Shown piece after piece: positions 1-6,295 of a stretch of DNA of 6,429 nt. The notes beneath the pieces were generated by a model, which did no database searches, had not been told where the DNA came from, and worked only from the letters and a program-made list of their open reading frames with translations. The stretch is from Candidatus Omnitrophota bacterium (GTDB taxonomy: Bacteria; Omnitrophota; Gorgyraeia; Tantalellales; Tantalellaceae): positions 1 to 6,429 of the forward strand of contig JABMSC010000079.1 of assembly GCA_013204685.1 (NCBI GenBank), given 5' to 3'. The position numbers were made by a program, and so were the translations under genes. Within the stretch, counting starts at the first letter, position 1, and each line of letters opens with the position of its first letter.

Positions 1-580
1 GTACAGACTTAAGATTGTGAAAAATCTCAGCGCCCATACGTATTGACTGGGAGCATGAATCTGCGCCTGCCGGCATGATCATGAATTCCTGAAGGTCAAC
101 ATTGTTGTCGGCATGTTCTCCGCCATTAATTATGTTCATCATCGGAATGGGAAGAATGTCCGCATCATCTCCGCCAATATATTTGAAAAGCGGCACACCC
201 CGGCTCACCGCAACGGCTTTTGCTACCGCCAGTGACACGCCGAGTATTGCATTGGCTCCCAGGCGGCTTTTATTGGGAGTCCCGTCAAGTGCTATCAAGG
301 TTTCATCAAGCGCCTTCTGTTCGGCTGCATCCATGCCGGTTACTTTTTGAGCTATCTCGCCCGTAACATTGGAAACCGCTTTCGTAACACCTTTACCCAT
401 ATACCGGCTCTTGTCGCCGTCTCTAAGCTCGACCGCTTCGTGTTCGCCTGTAGATGCTCCGCTTGGAACGGCAGCCCTGCCAAGTGACCCGTCTTCCAGC
501 ACAACATCCACTTCTACGGTCGGGTTGCCCCTGGAATCAAGTATTTCCCGAGCCTTTACTTCCTTGATCGTTGTAGCCAT
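1..580 (-). CDS. eno: Enolase, N-terminal part (truncated by window edge)
   Basis: Enolase (phosphopyruvate hydratase) is a cytoplasmic glycolytic enzyme that interconverts 2-phosphoglycerate and phosphoenolpyruvate using Mg2+. The first 193 codons are present and the frame stays open to the left edge; a full enolase is usually about 420-430 residues, so more than half lies outside. The start matches the family (MATTIKEVKAREILDSRGNP). The flexible catalytic loop PSGASTG is at residues 39-45. The segment NGGEHADNNVDLQEFMI, around residues 152-168, includes the conserved His156, and MGAEIFHNL at 182-190 is also typical. The ATG at 580 is preceded by a strong AAGGAGG ribosome site. The gene begins 27 bp after purN on the same strand with no terminator between them, so it may be the last visible gene of the rnf-purN transcript, although a promoter inside purN cannot be excluded. 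Identification is secure. Confidence 0.97.
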   Translation of the reverse strand, partial: MATTIKEVKAREILDSRGNPTVEVDVVLEDGSLGRAAVPSGASTGEHEAVELRDGDKSRYMGKGVTKAVSNVTGEIAQKVTGMDAAEQKALDETLIALDGTPNKSRLGANAILGVSLAVAKAVAVSRGVPLFKYIGGDDADILPIPMMNIINGGEHADNNVDLQEFMIMPAGADSCSQSIRMGAEIFHNLKSV

Positions 581-584
581 TATT

Positions 585-591
585 CCTCCTT
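585..591 (-). promoter_or_regulatory. Strong Shine-Dalgarno of eno
   Basis: The minus strand reads AAGGAGG, four bases before the eno ATG at 580-578. It is the strongest ribosome site in the window and fixes the eno start. It fits high translation of a glycolytic enzyme independent of the upstream purN reading frame. Confidence 0.85.
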
Positions 592-607
592 ACAATCGTC
601 TGTTCGG

Positions 608-1210
608 TTATGATCTTATCCGGACTTTTTCGCCTTCTATTTTTAATTTTCCTTCCGCAAACAGTTTCACTGCTTTCGGATACAGTCTATGTTCAACAGC
701 ATGGATCTTTTCTTCGAGTGTCTCCAGGGTATCGCCCTTCTCGATCGGGACCTCTTCCTGCAGTATTATGGGACCGGCATCAAGTTCTTCATTCACAAAG
801 TGTACCGTAACGCCTGTAACCTCCACTCCCGCTTCAAATGCATCCTTTATCCCATGCGTACCTTTAAACGCGGGCAGGAGCGCCGGGTGGATATTTAAGA
901 TGCGTTCGTTGTACTGTTTTACAAAATTTGAGCTGAGTATGCGCATAAATCCCGCAAGAACTATAAGGTCTACATTTTTGTCTTTTATCTCGCTCATCAC
1001 CTTTTTGTCGTATTCTTCCCGCGGCATCCCGTTTGCTTCTATAACACGGGTTTCAATGCCTGCTTTTTTTGCGCGCTCGAGTGCAAAAGCTCCGGCTTTA
1101 TCGCTTACGACAAGTACGATCTTACCCGGGGAAAGACCTCCCCCGGCTTCAGCGTCAATAAGCGCCTGAAGATTGGTCCCGTTTCCTGATGCAAAGACCG
1201 CTATATTCAT
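608..1210 (-). CDS. purN: Phosphoribosylglycinamide formyltransferase (GART, PurN type)
   Basis: PurN transfers a formyl group from 10-formyltetrahydrofolate to glycinamide ribonucleotide (GAR), the third step of de novo purine synthesis, in the cytoplasm. The 200-residue product has the usual length. The N-terminal phosphate-binding motif FASGNGTNLQ is at residues 6-15 and LAGFMRIL at 85-92. The catalytic segment NIHPALLPAFKGTHG at 106-120 contains Asn106 and His108. VTGVTVHFVNEELDAGPII at 131-149 contains Asp144. Asn, His and Asp are the known catalytic trio, here at the same numbers as in the E. coli enzyme. The stop is TAA. The ATG at 1210 lies one base after the rnfB stop and is preceded by AAAGGA inside the end of rnfB, so translation is probably coupled. 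Nothing suggests damage. Its position behind rnfB is not explained by biochemistry and may simply reflect shared transcription. Confidence 0.97.
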   Translation of the reverse strand: MNIAVFASGNGTNLQALIDAEAGGGLSPGKIVLVVSDKAGAFALERAKKAGIETRVIEANGMPREEYDKKVMSEIKDKNVDLIVLAGFMRILSSNFVKQYNERILNIHPALLPAFKGTHGIKDAFEAGVEVTGVTVHFVNEELDAGPIILQEEVPIEKGDTLETLEEKIHAVEHRLYPKAVKLFAEGKLKIEGEKVRIRS

Positions 1211-1211
1211 A

Positions 1212-2021
1212 TCATATTTCCTTTATGACCTTCGTGGGACATTTTTTCGCAATGGGTTTAACTTCTTCCGGATCTTTCTGGTTGTCAAAGTTCGCGCGTG
1301 AAAGATCGTCCGTTATTTTGAAGAAGCCTTTTGGGGAGAGTTTCTCGCATATCCCGCAGGCGATGCATCCGACTCCGCATATTTTCCTGACACGGAGGGC
1401 CGCGTCGTGAGAACTGCATGCAACGTAAAATATTTTGTCTTTCTTTTTCTCCTGCATTGTGATAACACCCCGAGGGCAAGCCTCGGCGCATTTTCCGCAT
1501 CCGGTGCACTTTTCAATGTCTACCTTTGGCAGACCGTCTATCATGTGAAGCGCATCAAACGGACACACCCAGCAGCAGTCTCCAAACCCCATGCATCCAT
1601 ATTCACATTCCATGCCACCGCCAAAATCCAGGTTAGCTGCCCGGCAGGTGCGGAGGCCCTTATACTCTGCTTGAGGTTTTTTGTTCTCATCCAGTGCGGC
1701 GCAATGCACAAGCGGTATTACCGGATAACTTGCCGGCTCTTCTTTTCCCAAAAGCTGGAAGAGTTGCTCTCTGTGTTCTTCCGTCATCACACGGCACTTA
1801 CCGGGATCCTCTTCCTCTCCGCTTGCCAGGTGTTCCGCAAAATCATGACAGCTTAAATACCCGCATCCACCGCAGTTGGTCCCGGGCAAAATATGCACGG
1901 CTTCATCAACCAAAGGATCGTCTTCCACCTTAAGCTTTTTATATGCGAACGCCAGGACAGCTGCGAAAAAGATCCCCAGTCCTGTCATGCTCAATATTGA
2001 AATTAAAATCAAATTATCCAT
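1212..2021 (-). CDS. rnfB: Rnf complex subunit RnfB, multi-cluster ferredoxin-like protein
   Basis: RnfB is the electron-entry subunit of the Rnf complex; it accepts electrons from reduced ferredoxin on the cytoplasmic face. The 269-residue product starts with one membrane helix (about 4-27). A four-cysteine Fe-S domain follows (C50, C53, C58, C76). The family pattern with C107, C126, C139, C143, C149 and C153 comes next, then a clean CxxCxxCxxxCP motif (C172, C175, C178, C182). The last ferredoxin-like domain has C202, C215, C219, C222, C225 and C261. Here the usual CEKACP is CEKLSP (Ser229), and the second CxxCxxC motif before C261 is absent, so one of the two expected 4Fe-4S clusters is probably missing. 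The gene begins 15 bp after rnfA. No good ribosome site is seen before the ATG at 2021, so coupling to rnfA is likely. Family identity is secure; the cluster count is inferred. Confidence 0.96.
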   Translation of the reverse strand: MDNLILISILSMTGLGIFFAAVLAFAYKKLKVEDDPLVDEAVHILPGTNCGGCGYLSCHDFAEHLASGEEEDPGKCRVMTEEHREQLFQLLGKEEPASYPVIPLVHCAALDENKKPQAEYKGLRTCRAANLDFGGGMECEYGCMGFGDCCWVCPFDALHMIDGLPKVDIEKCTGCGKCAEACPRGVITMQEKKKDKIFYVACSSHDAALRVRKICGVGCIACGICEKLSPKGFFKITDDLSRANFDNQKDPEEVKPIAKKCPTKVIKEI

Positions 2022-2036
2022 AATGTTTTATTGCTC

Positions 2037-2627
2037 TTATCCGCTGCTGATTATCCCTCCAAACCCCATAAAAGCAAGCGCTAAGAGCCCTGCTATTATC
2101 AAGGTTATCCCGGCGCCCTTAAGCGGTTCCGGGACGTCGGCAAACTTAAGCTCTTCCCGTATCCCGGCCATTATTACAAGGGCCAGTGTAAAGCCTACCC
2201 CGGCCCCCAAACCGAAAATGATCGATTCCAAAAAATTATAGTCCCTTAAAACCATAAAAAGTGTAAGGCCCAAAATCGCACAATTCGTGGTTATAAGCGG
2301 AAGGAATATTCCAAGCGCTTTGTATAGAGGAGGTGAGGTCTTTCTGATGAACATTTCAACGAACTGTACTAAACTCGCTATTACAATGATAAATGTTACG
2401 TACTGGAGGAATACCAGATTAAAAGGAACCAGAATATAATAGTAGATAAGCCAGGTAACAGTTGCTGCCAGAGTCATCACGAAAGTTGTGGCTATCCCAA
2501 GACCAATGGCACTATCGATCTTGCTGGAGACACCTATAAAGGGACAGATCCCCAAAAAGTATGTCAGAACAAAATTGTTCGTTATGCTCGCGCCGATCAA
2601 TATAAGAATAAGTTTTTCGAATTCCAT
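2037..2627 (-). CDS. rnfA: Rnf complex membrane subunit RnfA
   Basis: RnfA is an integral membrane subunit homologous to NqrE and RnfE. With RnfE it forms the pseudo-symmetric core through which electrons cross the membrane. The 196-residue protein is of normal length, with about six hydrophobic helices (roughly 5-27, 41-66, 70-93, 103-127, 135-156, 172-194). Two family-conserved cysteines are present: C28 in LGICPFIGVS and C116 in PLITTNCAILG. In related Nqr and Rnf structures the equivalent cysteines of both core subunits bind an Fe-S centre inside the membrane. GAGVGFTLALVIMAGIREEL (141-160) is another family signature. The ATG at 2627 has AGGA six bases upstream. It follows rnfE after a 71-bp gap with a palindrome and precedes rnfB by 15 bp. 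RnfA is distinguished from RnfE by ITNNFVLTYFLGICPFIGVS near the N-terminus. Confidence 0.96.
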   Translation of the reverse strand: MEFEKLILILIGASITNNFVLTYFLGICPFIGVSSKIDSAIGLGIATTFVMTLAATVTWLIYYYILVPFNLVFLQYVTFIIVIASLVQFVEMFIRKTSPPLYKALGIFLPLITTNCAILGLTLFMVLRDYNFLESIIFGLGAGVGFTLALVIMAGIREELKFADVPEPLKGAGITLIIAGLLALAFMGFGGIISSG

Positions 2628-2698
2628 AATAGTTCCTGAATATTAGCTTGCCAATGTTAATTTTGAAATCAGAAATACGAAATTCGAATTTCGTATTT
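2628..2698 (-). other. rnfE-rnfA intergenic spacer
   Basis: This 71-bp spacer is the only sizeable gap within the cluster. Its first 26 bases after the rnfE stop are a perfect palindrome, and the rest is AT-rich and ends in the rnfA ribosome site (AGGA, six bases before the ATG). No convincing promoter or T-tract terminator was found. It may set the ratio of the two halves of the transcript through RNA folding or processing, but that is inference. Confidence 0.6.
2673..2698. repeat. Perfect 26-bp palindrome after rnfE
   Basis: The sequence from 2673 to 2698 equals its own reverse complement. Each arm is 13 bases, AAATACGAAATTC and GAATTTCGTATTT, with no central spacer. It directly abuts the rnfE TAA at 2699-2701. 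On the minus strand no run of T follows it, so it is not a standard intrinsic terminator. It could fold as an RNA hairpin that protects or processes the message, or be one copy of a dispersed intergenic repeat. The neighbouring TTTTGAAATCAGAAATACG continues the same repetitive style. Confidence 0.85.
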
Positions 2699-3307
2699 TT
2701 AGCCCTGCACTCTTTCTCTCGCACGCATCTTTTTATCAATTATGTTAAACACTCCCACCAGGATCCCCAGGGTGATGAAAGCTCCCGCCGGGAGTATCAT
2801 AATGATCCACTTTTCAAAACCATCTCCAAGGATCTGAAACCCGAAGATCGTTCCAAAACCAAAAAGTTCTCTTATTGAACCCAGGACGATCAGTGCGCAG
2901 GTAAATCCCAGCCCCATCCCCAGCGCATCCAGAAAAGATCTACCCACACTGTTCTTCGAAGCAAATGCCTCGGCCCTCCCAAGTATAATACAGTTAACCA
3001 CTATAAGGGGCACATACGGCCCGAGGGCTTTACTTATGCTGAAAAAGTTTGCTTTGAGAAAATAATCCGCCGCTGTAACGAACGTTGCGATTATTACGGT
3101 GAACATGGGGATGCGTACCTGTTCGGGGACCAGTTTTCTGATGATAGATATCACAACGCTCGAGGAAACTACCACGAACAGGGTCGCTATTCCCATAGAA
3201 AACCCGAATAGAGCCTTTGTTGTAACGGCAAGTGTCGGGCACATGCCCAGCACCTGAACAAAAATAGGATTTTCCCTCCACAGTCCTCTAATGAGATCTT
3301 TTATCAT
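2699..3307 (-). CDS. rnfE: Rnf complex membrane subunit RnfE
   Basis: RnfE is the second core membrane subunit, homologous to RnfA and NqrD. Its 202 residues are of normal length, with about six hydrophobic segments. The N-terminal WRENPIFVQVLGMCPTLAVT (10-29) is the hallmark that separates RnfE from RnfA. C23 there and C106 in PLIVVNCIILGRAEAFAS are the conserved cysteines expected to help bind the Fe-S site shared with RnfA. GMGLGFTCALIVLGSIREL (130-148) is a further family signature, and a basic tail (KKMRARERVQG) ends the protein. The start ATG at 3307 lies 15 bp after the rnfG stop, with only a weak AAGAG-like site upstream, so coupling with rnfG is likely. The stop is TAA and is followed at once by a palindrome. 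Confidence 0.96.
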   Translation of the reverse strand: MIKDLIRGLWRENPIFVQVLGMCPTLAVTTKALFGFSMGIATLFVVVSSSVVISIIRKLVPEQVRIPMFTVIIATFVTAADYFLKANFFSISKALGPYVPLIVVNCIILGRAEAFASKNSVGRSFLDALGMGLGFTCALIVLGSIRELFGFGTIFGFQILGDGFEKWIIMILPAGAFITLGILVGVFNIIDKKMRARERVQG

Positions 3308-3322
3308 CTTTATTCTCTTGCT

Positions 3323-3898
3323 TCAGCCCTTCAATGCTTTGCGGATCTCGCCTATCCGCTTATTAAGAATATGAACAACAGAACGTGAAGAAATGGTCGC
3401 CCCGGTAATAGCTTCTATTTCGTAAGGCTGTTGGGGTTTTTCATTCTTCACGTATTCTATTTCGTGCGAAAGTGAAAGCCCGTTGAACTGTTTCCGGAAC
3501 TTATCATCCGCTATTTCCGCTCCGAGCCCCGGGGTCTCCTGCGACTCCAGCACTTCCATGCCATTCATGGTCGTGATCGACCCATCAACCCCGGCTATCA
3601 TCTTTATTGTCCCCTGATAACCGTTCCCCTCGGCAAGAAACGCATATCCTAAAAGTTTTCCGCTGGAGTCAACCGCTTTAAAAACACCTTCTTCTTTTGT
3701 GTTCTGGATCTTGTCAGTTTGGGGAAATATATCCTTGATGGCCCTTTCGGTGTCGGCTTTCATGTTTACTTTTATTTTGGGCATCGAATAATTATAAACA
3801 AGAACAAGCGCCGCGCCTGAAACCGTCCCGACAATCGCCAGGGCAACTATCATCCGGACAACGCTATTGGCAAATATATCTGTGAGTTTATTTTTCAC
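3323..3898 (-). CDS. rnfG: Rnf complex FMN-binding subunit RnfG
   Basis: RnfG carries FMN attached covalently to a threonine and is homologous to NqrC. It has one N-terminal membrane helix (about 13-36), after which the flavin domain is expected to lie on the outer face of the membrane. The 191-residue length is normal. The flavin attachment motif is ITGATISSRSVV at 164-175; Thr168 is the expected FMN phosphoester site. ETPGLGAEI (121-129) is the other strongly conserved family motif. The start codon is GTG at 3898, supported by GGAGA a few bases upstream inside the end of rnfD. The gene overlaps rnfD by 11 bp, a sign of translational coupling. The start is also right by homology, because the short MKNKLTDIFANS leader precedes the membrane helix. 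The export of FMN-binding domains elsewhere depends on ApbE-type flavin transferase, which is not in this window. Confidence 0.95.
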   Translation of the reverse strand: MKNKLTDIFANSVVRMIVALAIVGTVSGAALVLVYNYSMPKIKVNMKADTERAIKDIFPQTDKIQNTKEEGVFKAVDSSGKLLGYAFLAEGNGYQGTIKMIAGVDGSITTMNGMEVLESQETPGLGAEIADDKFRKQFNGLSLSHEIEYVKNEKPQQPYEIEAITGATISSRSVVHILNKRIGEIRKALKG

Positions 3899-4835
3899 GC
3901 GTCTCTCCGTACCTTTTCGGTTTTGTTACACGGTTTATAAGCGGCGCCAGCGCATTCATGCAAAGAATGGAGTACATGACCCCTTCGGGAAGCCCGCCCC
4001 ATATTCGAATTATCATCGTGATCAATCCGCAGCCTATTCCAAAGATCCACCGTCCTTTCGCCGTCACGGGCGAAGTTACGGGATCCGTGGCCATAAATAT
4101 GGCTCCTATAAGGAGGCCGCCTGCCAGAATATGAAAAAGCGGAGTTCCCGGGAAAAGTTTTGGATTGATAGCGTGTGTTATAAAAGCAAATACTGCCACG
4201 GTTGCTATATATGCAAGCGGTACGCGATAATCAATGATCTTTGTGTAAAGCAGGTAACCCATCCCGAGAAGCAAGGCAATGGCTGAGGTCTCTCCGATGC
4301 AGCCCCCGACATTTCCTAAAAAGAGGCTCATATAAGGGGTGGCCGCTCCTCCGAACTTAATAAGTCCCAGAGGTGTCGCCGTTGTTACAGCATCCAGTGT
4401 TATGGGCTGGGACCAGGTTGTAAGCGCGACGGGGAAAGTCGCCATCAGAAATGCTCGCGCCAGAAGTGCCGGGTTAAAAATATTACAACCGATGCCTCCG
4501 AAGATCTCTTTGCCGAAAGCTATGGCAAAGACCCCTCCCAGAAACGCCATCCATAGAGGCAGCACCGGGGGAAGTACAAGAGCCAGTAAAAGTCCCGTTA
4601 AGACAGCGCTGGAGTCTCCCAGAGTGATCTGTTTTTTTCTGAATTTCTGGATCGCATATTCGGTAAGGACACAGCCCGCAATCGAAGCTATGATCACCAG
4701 AAACGCCTGCCACCTGAAAAAATACAAACTGGCGCAGGTAGCGGGGATAAGCGCCTTGATAACACCTCTCACCATATACCGGGTATCTACCGGCGTGAAA
4801 ACATGCGGTGCTACATTTATTGTCAGCATCTTCAT
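3888..4835 (-). CDS. rnfD: Rnf complex membrane subunit RnfD, covalent FMN
   Basis: RnfD is a polytopic membrane subunit, homologous to NqrB, with covalently bound FMN; it is thought to take part in ion translocation. The 315-residue product has many hydrophobic helices on both sides of the flavin loop. The probable FMN site is DAVTTATPLG (148-157), with Thr154 as the attachment residue. Other family signatures are GCNIFNPALLARAFL (116-130), ATDPVTSPVT (249-258) and WGGLPEGVMYSILCMNALAPLI (279-300). The ATG at 4835 follows the rnfC stop by 3 bp and has AGGAAG nine bases upstream; a second ATG two codons later is possible but worse placed. The 3' end overlaps rnfG by 11 bp. The NqrB alternative is rejected because neighbours RnfB and a cluster-bearing RnfC define an Rnf operon. 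Confidence 0.96.
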   Translation of the reverse strand: MKMLTINVAPHVFTPVDTRYMVRGVIKALIPATCASLYFFRWQAFLVIIASIAGCVLTEYAIQKFRKKQITLGDSSAVLTGLLLALVLPPVLPLWMAFLGGVFAIAFGKEIFGGIGCNIFNPALLARAFLMATFPVALTTWSQPITLDAVTTATPLGLIKFGGAATPYMSLFLGNVGGCIGETSAIALLLGMGYLLYTKIIDYRVPLAYIATVAVFAFITHAINPKLFPGTPLFHILAGGLLIGAIFMATDPVTSPVTAKGRWIFGIGCGLITMIIRIWGGLPEGVMYSILCMNALAPLINRVTKPKRYGETREK

Positions 4836-4838
4836 CTT

Positions 4839-6164
4839 TTACTTCTTCCTCATCGCAAAGGATTTGCCTTCCTTGATATAGTGCACAAGCGGTATCCTCG
4901 CCGGACATGAATAAGCACAGGCGCCGCATTCGATGCAATCCTCGACATACAGCTTTTCTGCATCCTCCCAGTTCTCGGCCCGAACATTCTTCATTATCTC
5001 CGTGGGAATGAGCCTTACCGGGCACACGTCTACGCATTTAGCACATTTCACACAAGGGCCCTCGTCAAAGACCTGAGCCCCTTCACCCGATAAGAATAAA
5101 ATCCCGGAAGTGCTTTTTAGAACCGGCGCGTCCATGCTCGGCTGCGCAAATCCCATCATTGGCCCGCCCACAATGATCTTCCCGGGCTCTTTAAAAAGTT
5201 CGATGCCGTAATTTTCAACGATCTCTTTGATGGTCGTTCCTACCCTGATAAGATAATTGCCGGGCCTGTACAAACAATCCCCCGAAATTGTTACTATCCT
5301 TTCGATGAGAGGTTTTCTAAAGCGAACCGCATCATATACAGCATTAACTGTCCCCACGTTCATCACCAGAAACCCTATATCCAATGGAAGCCCTCCCGGA
5401 GGAACTTCCTCGCCCGTGATCGCTTTTATGATCTGTTTTTCCCCGCCTTGCGGGTACTTTGTTTTAAGAACCGCGATCTCCGCGATGGGAGCGCATTTAT
5501 TTGAAGATTTTTTCAGGGCTTTTTGAAAAGCAAAAACAGCCGCTTTTTTATTGTCCTCTATTGCTATGTAAACTTTTTTCGGCTCAAGGATCTTGATCAG
5601 AATATCGATACTGTCGAGAAGGGCCTGAGTGTTGCGTATCATCAGAACATGATCACAGGTAAGATAAGGCTCGCACTCTGCCCCGTTAATTATCAGGGTC
5701 TCTATCTTTTTACCTTCGGGAATAGTTAATTTGACGTGCGTGGGGAACGCTGCGCCTCCCATACCCACAATGCCGGCAGAGCGGACTATTTCTATCAGTT
5801 CTTTGGGGGGTACCTCTGCTGTTTCTCTTTCTCCGTACTTTTTGGGTTCTTTTGTTTCATCCCTTTCGATGAAAACGGATTCCACCGGCCCGATCGACGG
5901 GTTGAACGCTTTTTTAACATCGATAACCTTGCCTGAGATAGAAGAATGTACCGGGCTTGAAACGAAACTGTCACTCTTGCCTAAAAGCGCGCCCTCTTCT
6001 ACCACGTCCCCTTTTTTGACAACTGCCGCATTCGGGGCACCTATGTGCTGGGATAAAGGAATTACTGCCGTATGCGGCAAAGCCCCTTCTCTGAGGGGCT
6101 CTCTTATGCTTATATCTTTACAATATTCCGGGTGTATTCCGCCGGGAAAAGTGAAAATTTTCAT
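4839..6164 (-). CDS. rnfC: Rnf complex subunit RnfC, NADH-side Fe-S protein
   Basis: RnfC is the peripheral cytoplasmic subunit where NAD(H) reacts; it resembles the NuoF and NqrA families. Starting at 6164 the product has 441 residues, a compact form typical of anaerobes, without the long tail of enterobacterial RsxC. It begins MKIFTFPGGIHP, the usual family start. GIVGMGGAAFPTHVKL (131-146) and NGAECEPYLTCDH (160-172) mark the flavin/NADH-binding fold. KYPQGGEKQ (237-244 region) and GGPMMGF (333-339) belong to the later part with the SLBB-like domain. Two CxxCxxCxxxCP motifs (C371, C374, C377, C381 and C410, C413, C416, C420) should bind two 4Fe-4S clusters. An in-frame ATG at 6206 would add 14 residues, but it overlaps the promoter -10 box and has no family match, so 6164 is preferred. 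TAAGG lies eight bases before that ATG. Confidence 0.96.
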   Translation of the reverse strand: MKIFTFPGGIHPEYCKDISIREPLREGALPHTAVIPLSQHIGAPNAAVVKKGDVVEEGALLGKSDSFVSSPVHSSISGKVIDVKKAFNPSIGPVESVFIERDETKEPKKYGERETAEVPPKELIEIVRSAGIVGMGGAAFPTHVKLTIPEGKKIETLIINGAECEPYLTCDHVLMIRNTQALLDSIDILIKILEPKKVYIAIEDNKKAAVFAFQKALKKSSNKCAPIAEIAVLKTKYPQGGEKQIIKAITGEEVPPGGLPLDIGFLVMNVGTVNAVYDAVRFRKPLIERIVTISGDCLYRPGNYLIRVGTTIKEIVENYGIELFKEPGKIIVGGPMMGFAQPSMDAPVLKSTSGILFLSGEGAQVFDEGPCVKCAKCVDVCPVRLIPTEIMKNVRAENWEDAEKLYVEDCIECGACAYSCPARIPLVHYIKEGKSFAMRKK

Positions 6165-6172
6165 AAAATGTG

Positions 6173-6177
6173 CCTTA
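6173..6177 (-). promoter_or_regulatory. Ribosome site of rnfC
   Basis: The minus strand reads TAAGG, eight bases before the ATG at 6164-6162. It is modest, but together with homology and the promoter position it decides for the internal start over the ATG at 6206. Confidence 0.6.
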
Positions 6178-6204
6178 TATATATTTATGGGGTAACTAAT
6201 GTCC

Positions 6205-6232
6205 ATTATACATGCCTGGACATGTTTGTCAA
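6205..6232 (-). promoter_or_regulatory. Consensus sigma70-type promoter of the rnf operon
   Basis: On the minus strand a perfect TTGACA (6232-6227) and a perfect TATAAT (6210-6205) are separated by 16 bp, close to the ideal 17. Transcription should begin near 6198, which gives a leader of about 35 bases before the rnfC start at 6164. The leader is AT-rich and shows no riboswitch or attenuator. The promoter points at rnfC and no other promoter of like quality was seen, so it probably drives the whole cluster. Confidence 0.85.
6210..6225. promoter_or_regulatory. Dyad in promoter spacer, possible operator
   Basis: ACATG and CATGT form a perfect 5-bp inverted repeat with a 6-bp centre (CCTGGA on the plus strand). 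It lies between the -35 and -10 hexamers and touches the first base of TATAAT. A dimeric repressor bound here would block RNA polymerase. The arms are short, so chance is possible; no regulator family can be named from it. Confidence 0.35.
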
Positions 6233-6260
6233 TGATTGGAGGGATCGGGTGGGATAGCCT

Positions 6261-6291
6261 TCAGGCGTCAGGGGCAAGGGTCAGGGTTCAG
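6261..6291. repeat. Short degenerate TCAGG direct repeats
   Basis: The plus strand has TCAGGCG, TCAGGGG, then a CAAGGG interruption, TCAGGGT and a partial TCAG. The period is close to seven bases. It sits 30-60 bp upstream of the rnf promoter. It has no coding potential that can be supported. Confidence 0.6.
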
Positions 6292-6295
6292 TAAT

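Noticed and set aside
369..1169. Long plus-strand open frame of 266 codons opposite eno and purN
   Set aside because: It is the antisense of two secure genes, is rich in Ser, Thr and Pro as shadow frames are, and has no recognisable motif or ribosome site.
1407..1856. Plus-strand open frame of 149 codons opposite rnfB
   Set aside because: Its composition is explained by the cysteine-rich rnfB on the other strand; no independent evidence supports it.
2640..2668. Possible promoter TTCAAA and TAATAT before rnfA
   Set aside because: Each hexamer matches the consensus at only four of six positions in very AT-rich sequence; too weak to call.
2673..2700. Palindrome after rnfE as an intrinsic terminator
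   Set aside because: The stem is AT-rich, has no loop, and no T-tract follows on the minus strand; rnfA and rnfB downstream are needed in the same complex.
2512..2739. Minus-strand open frame of 75 codons across the rnfE-rnfA gap
   Set aside because: It overlaps both neighbours in other frames; the middle KFEFRISDFKINIG is the translated palindromic repeat, a common source of false genes.
3888..3898. Overlap of rnfD and rnfG as a frameshift or sequencing error
   Set aside because: Both proteins are complete with normal ends, and rnfG has a GTG start with a good ribosome site; an 11-bp overlap is ordinary operon coupling.
4339..4881. Plus-strand open frame of 180 codons opposite rnfD
   Set aside because: The opposite strand codes for a fully conserved RnfD; the frame has no family features and runs into the end of rnfC.
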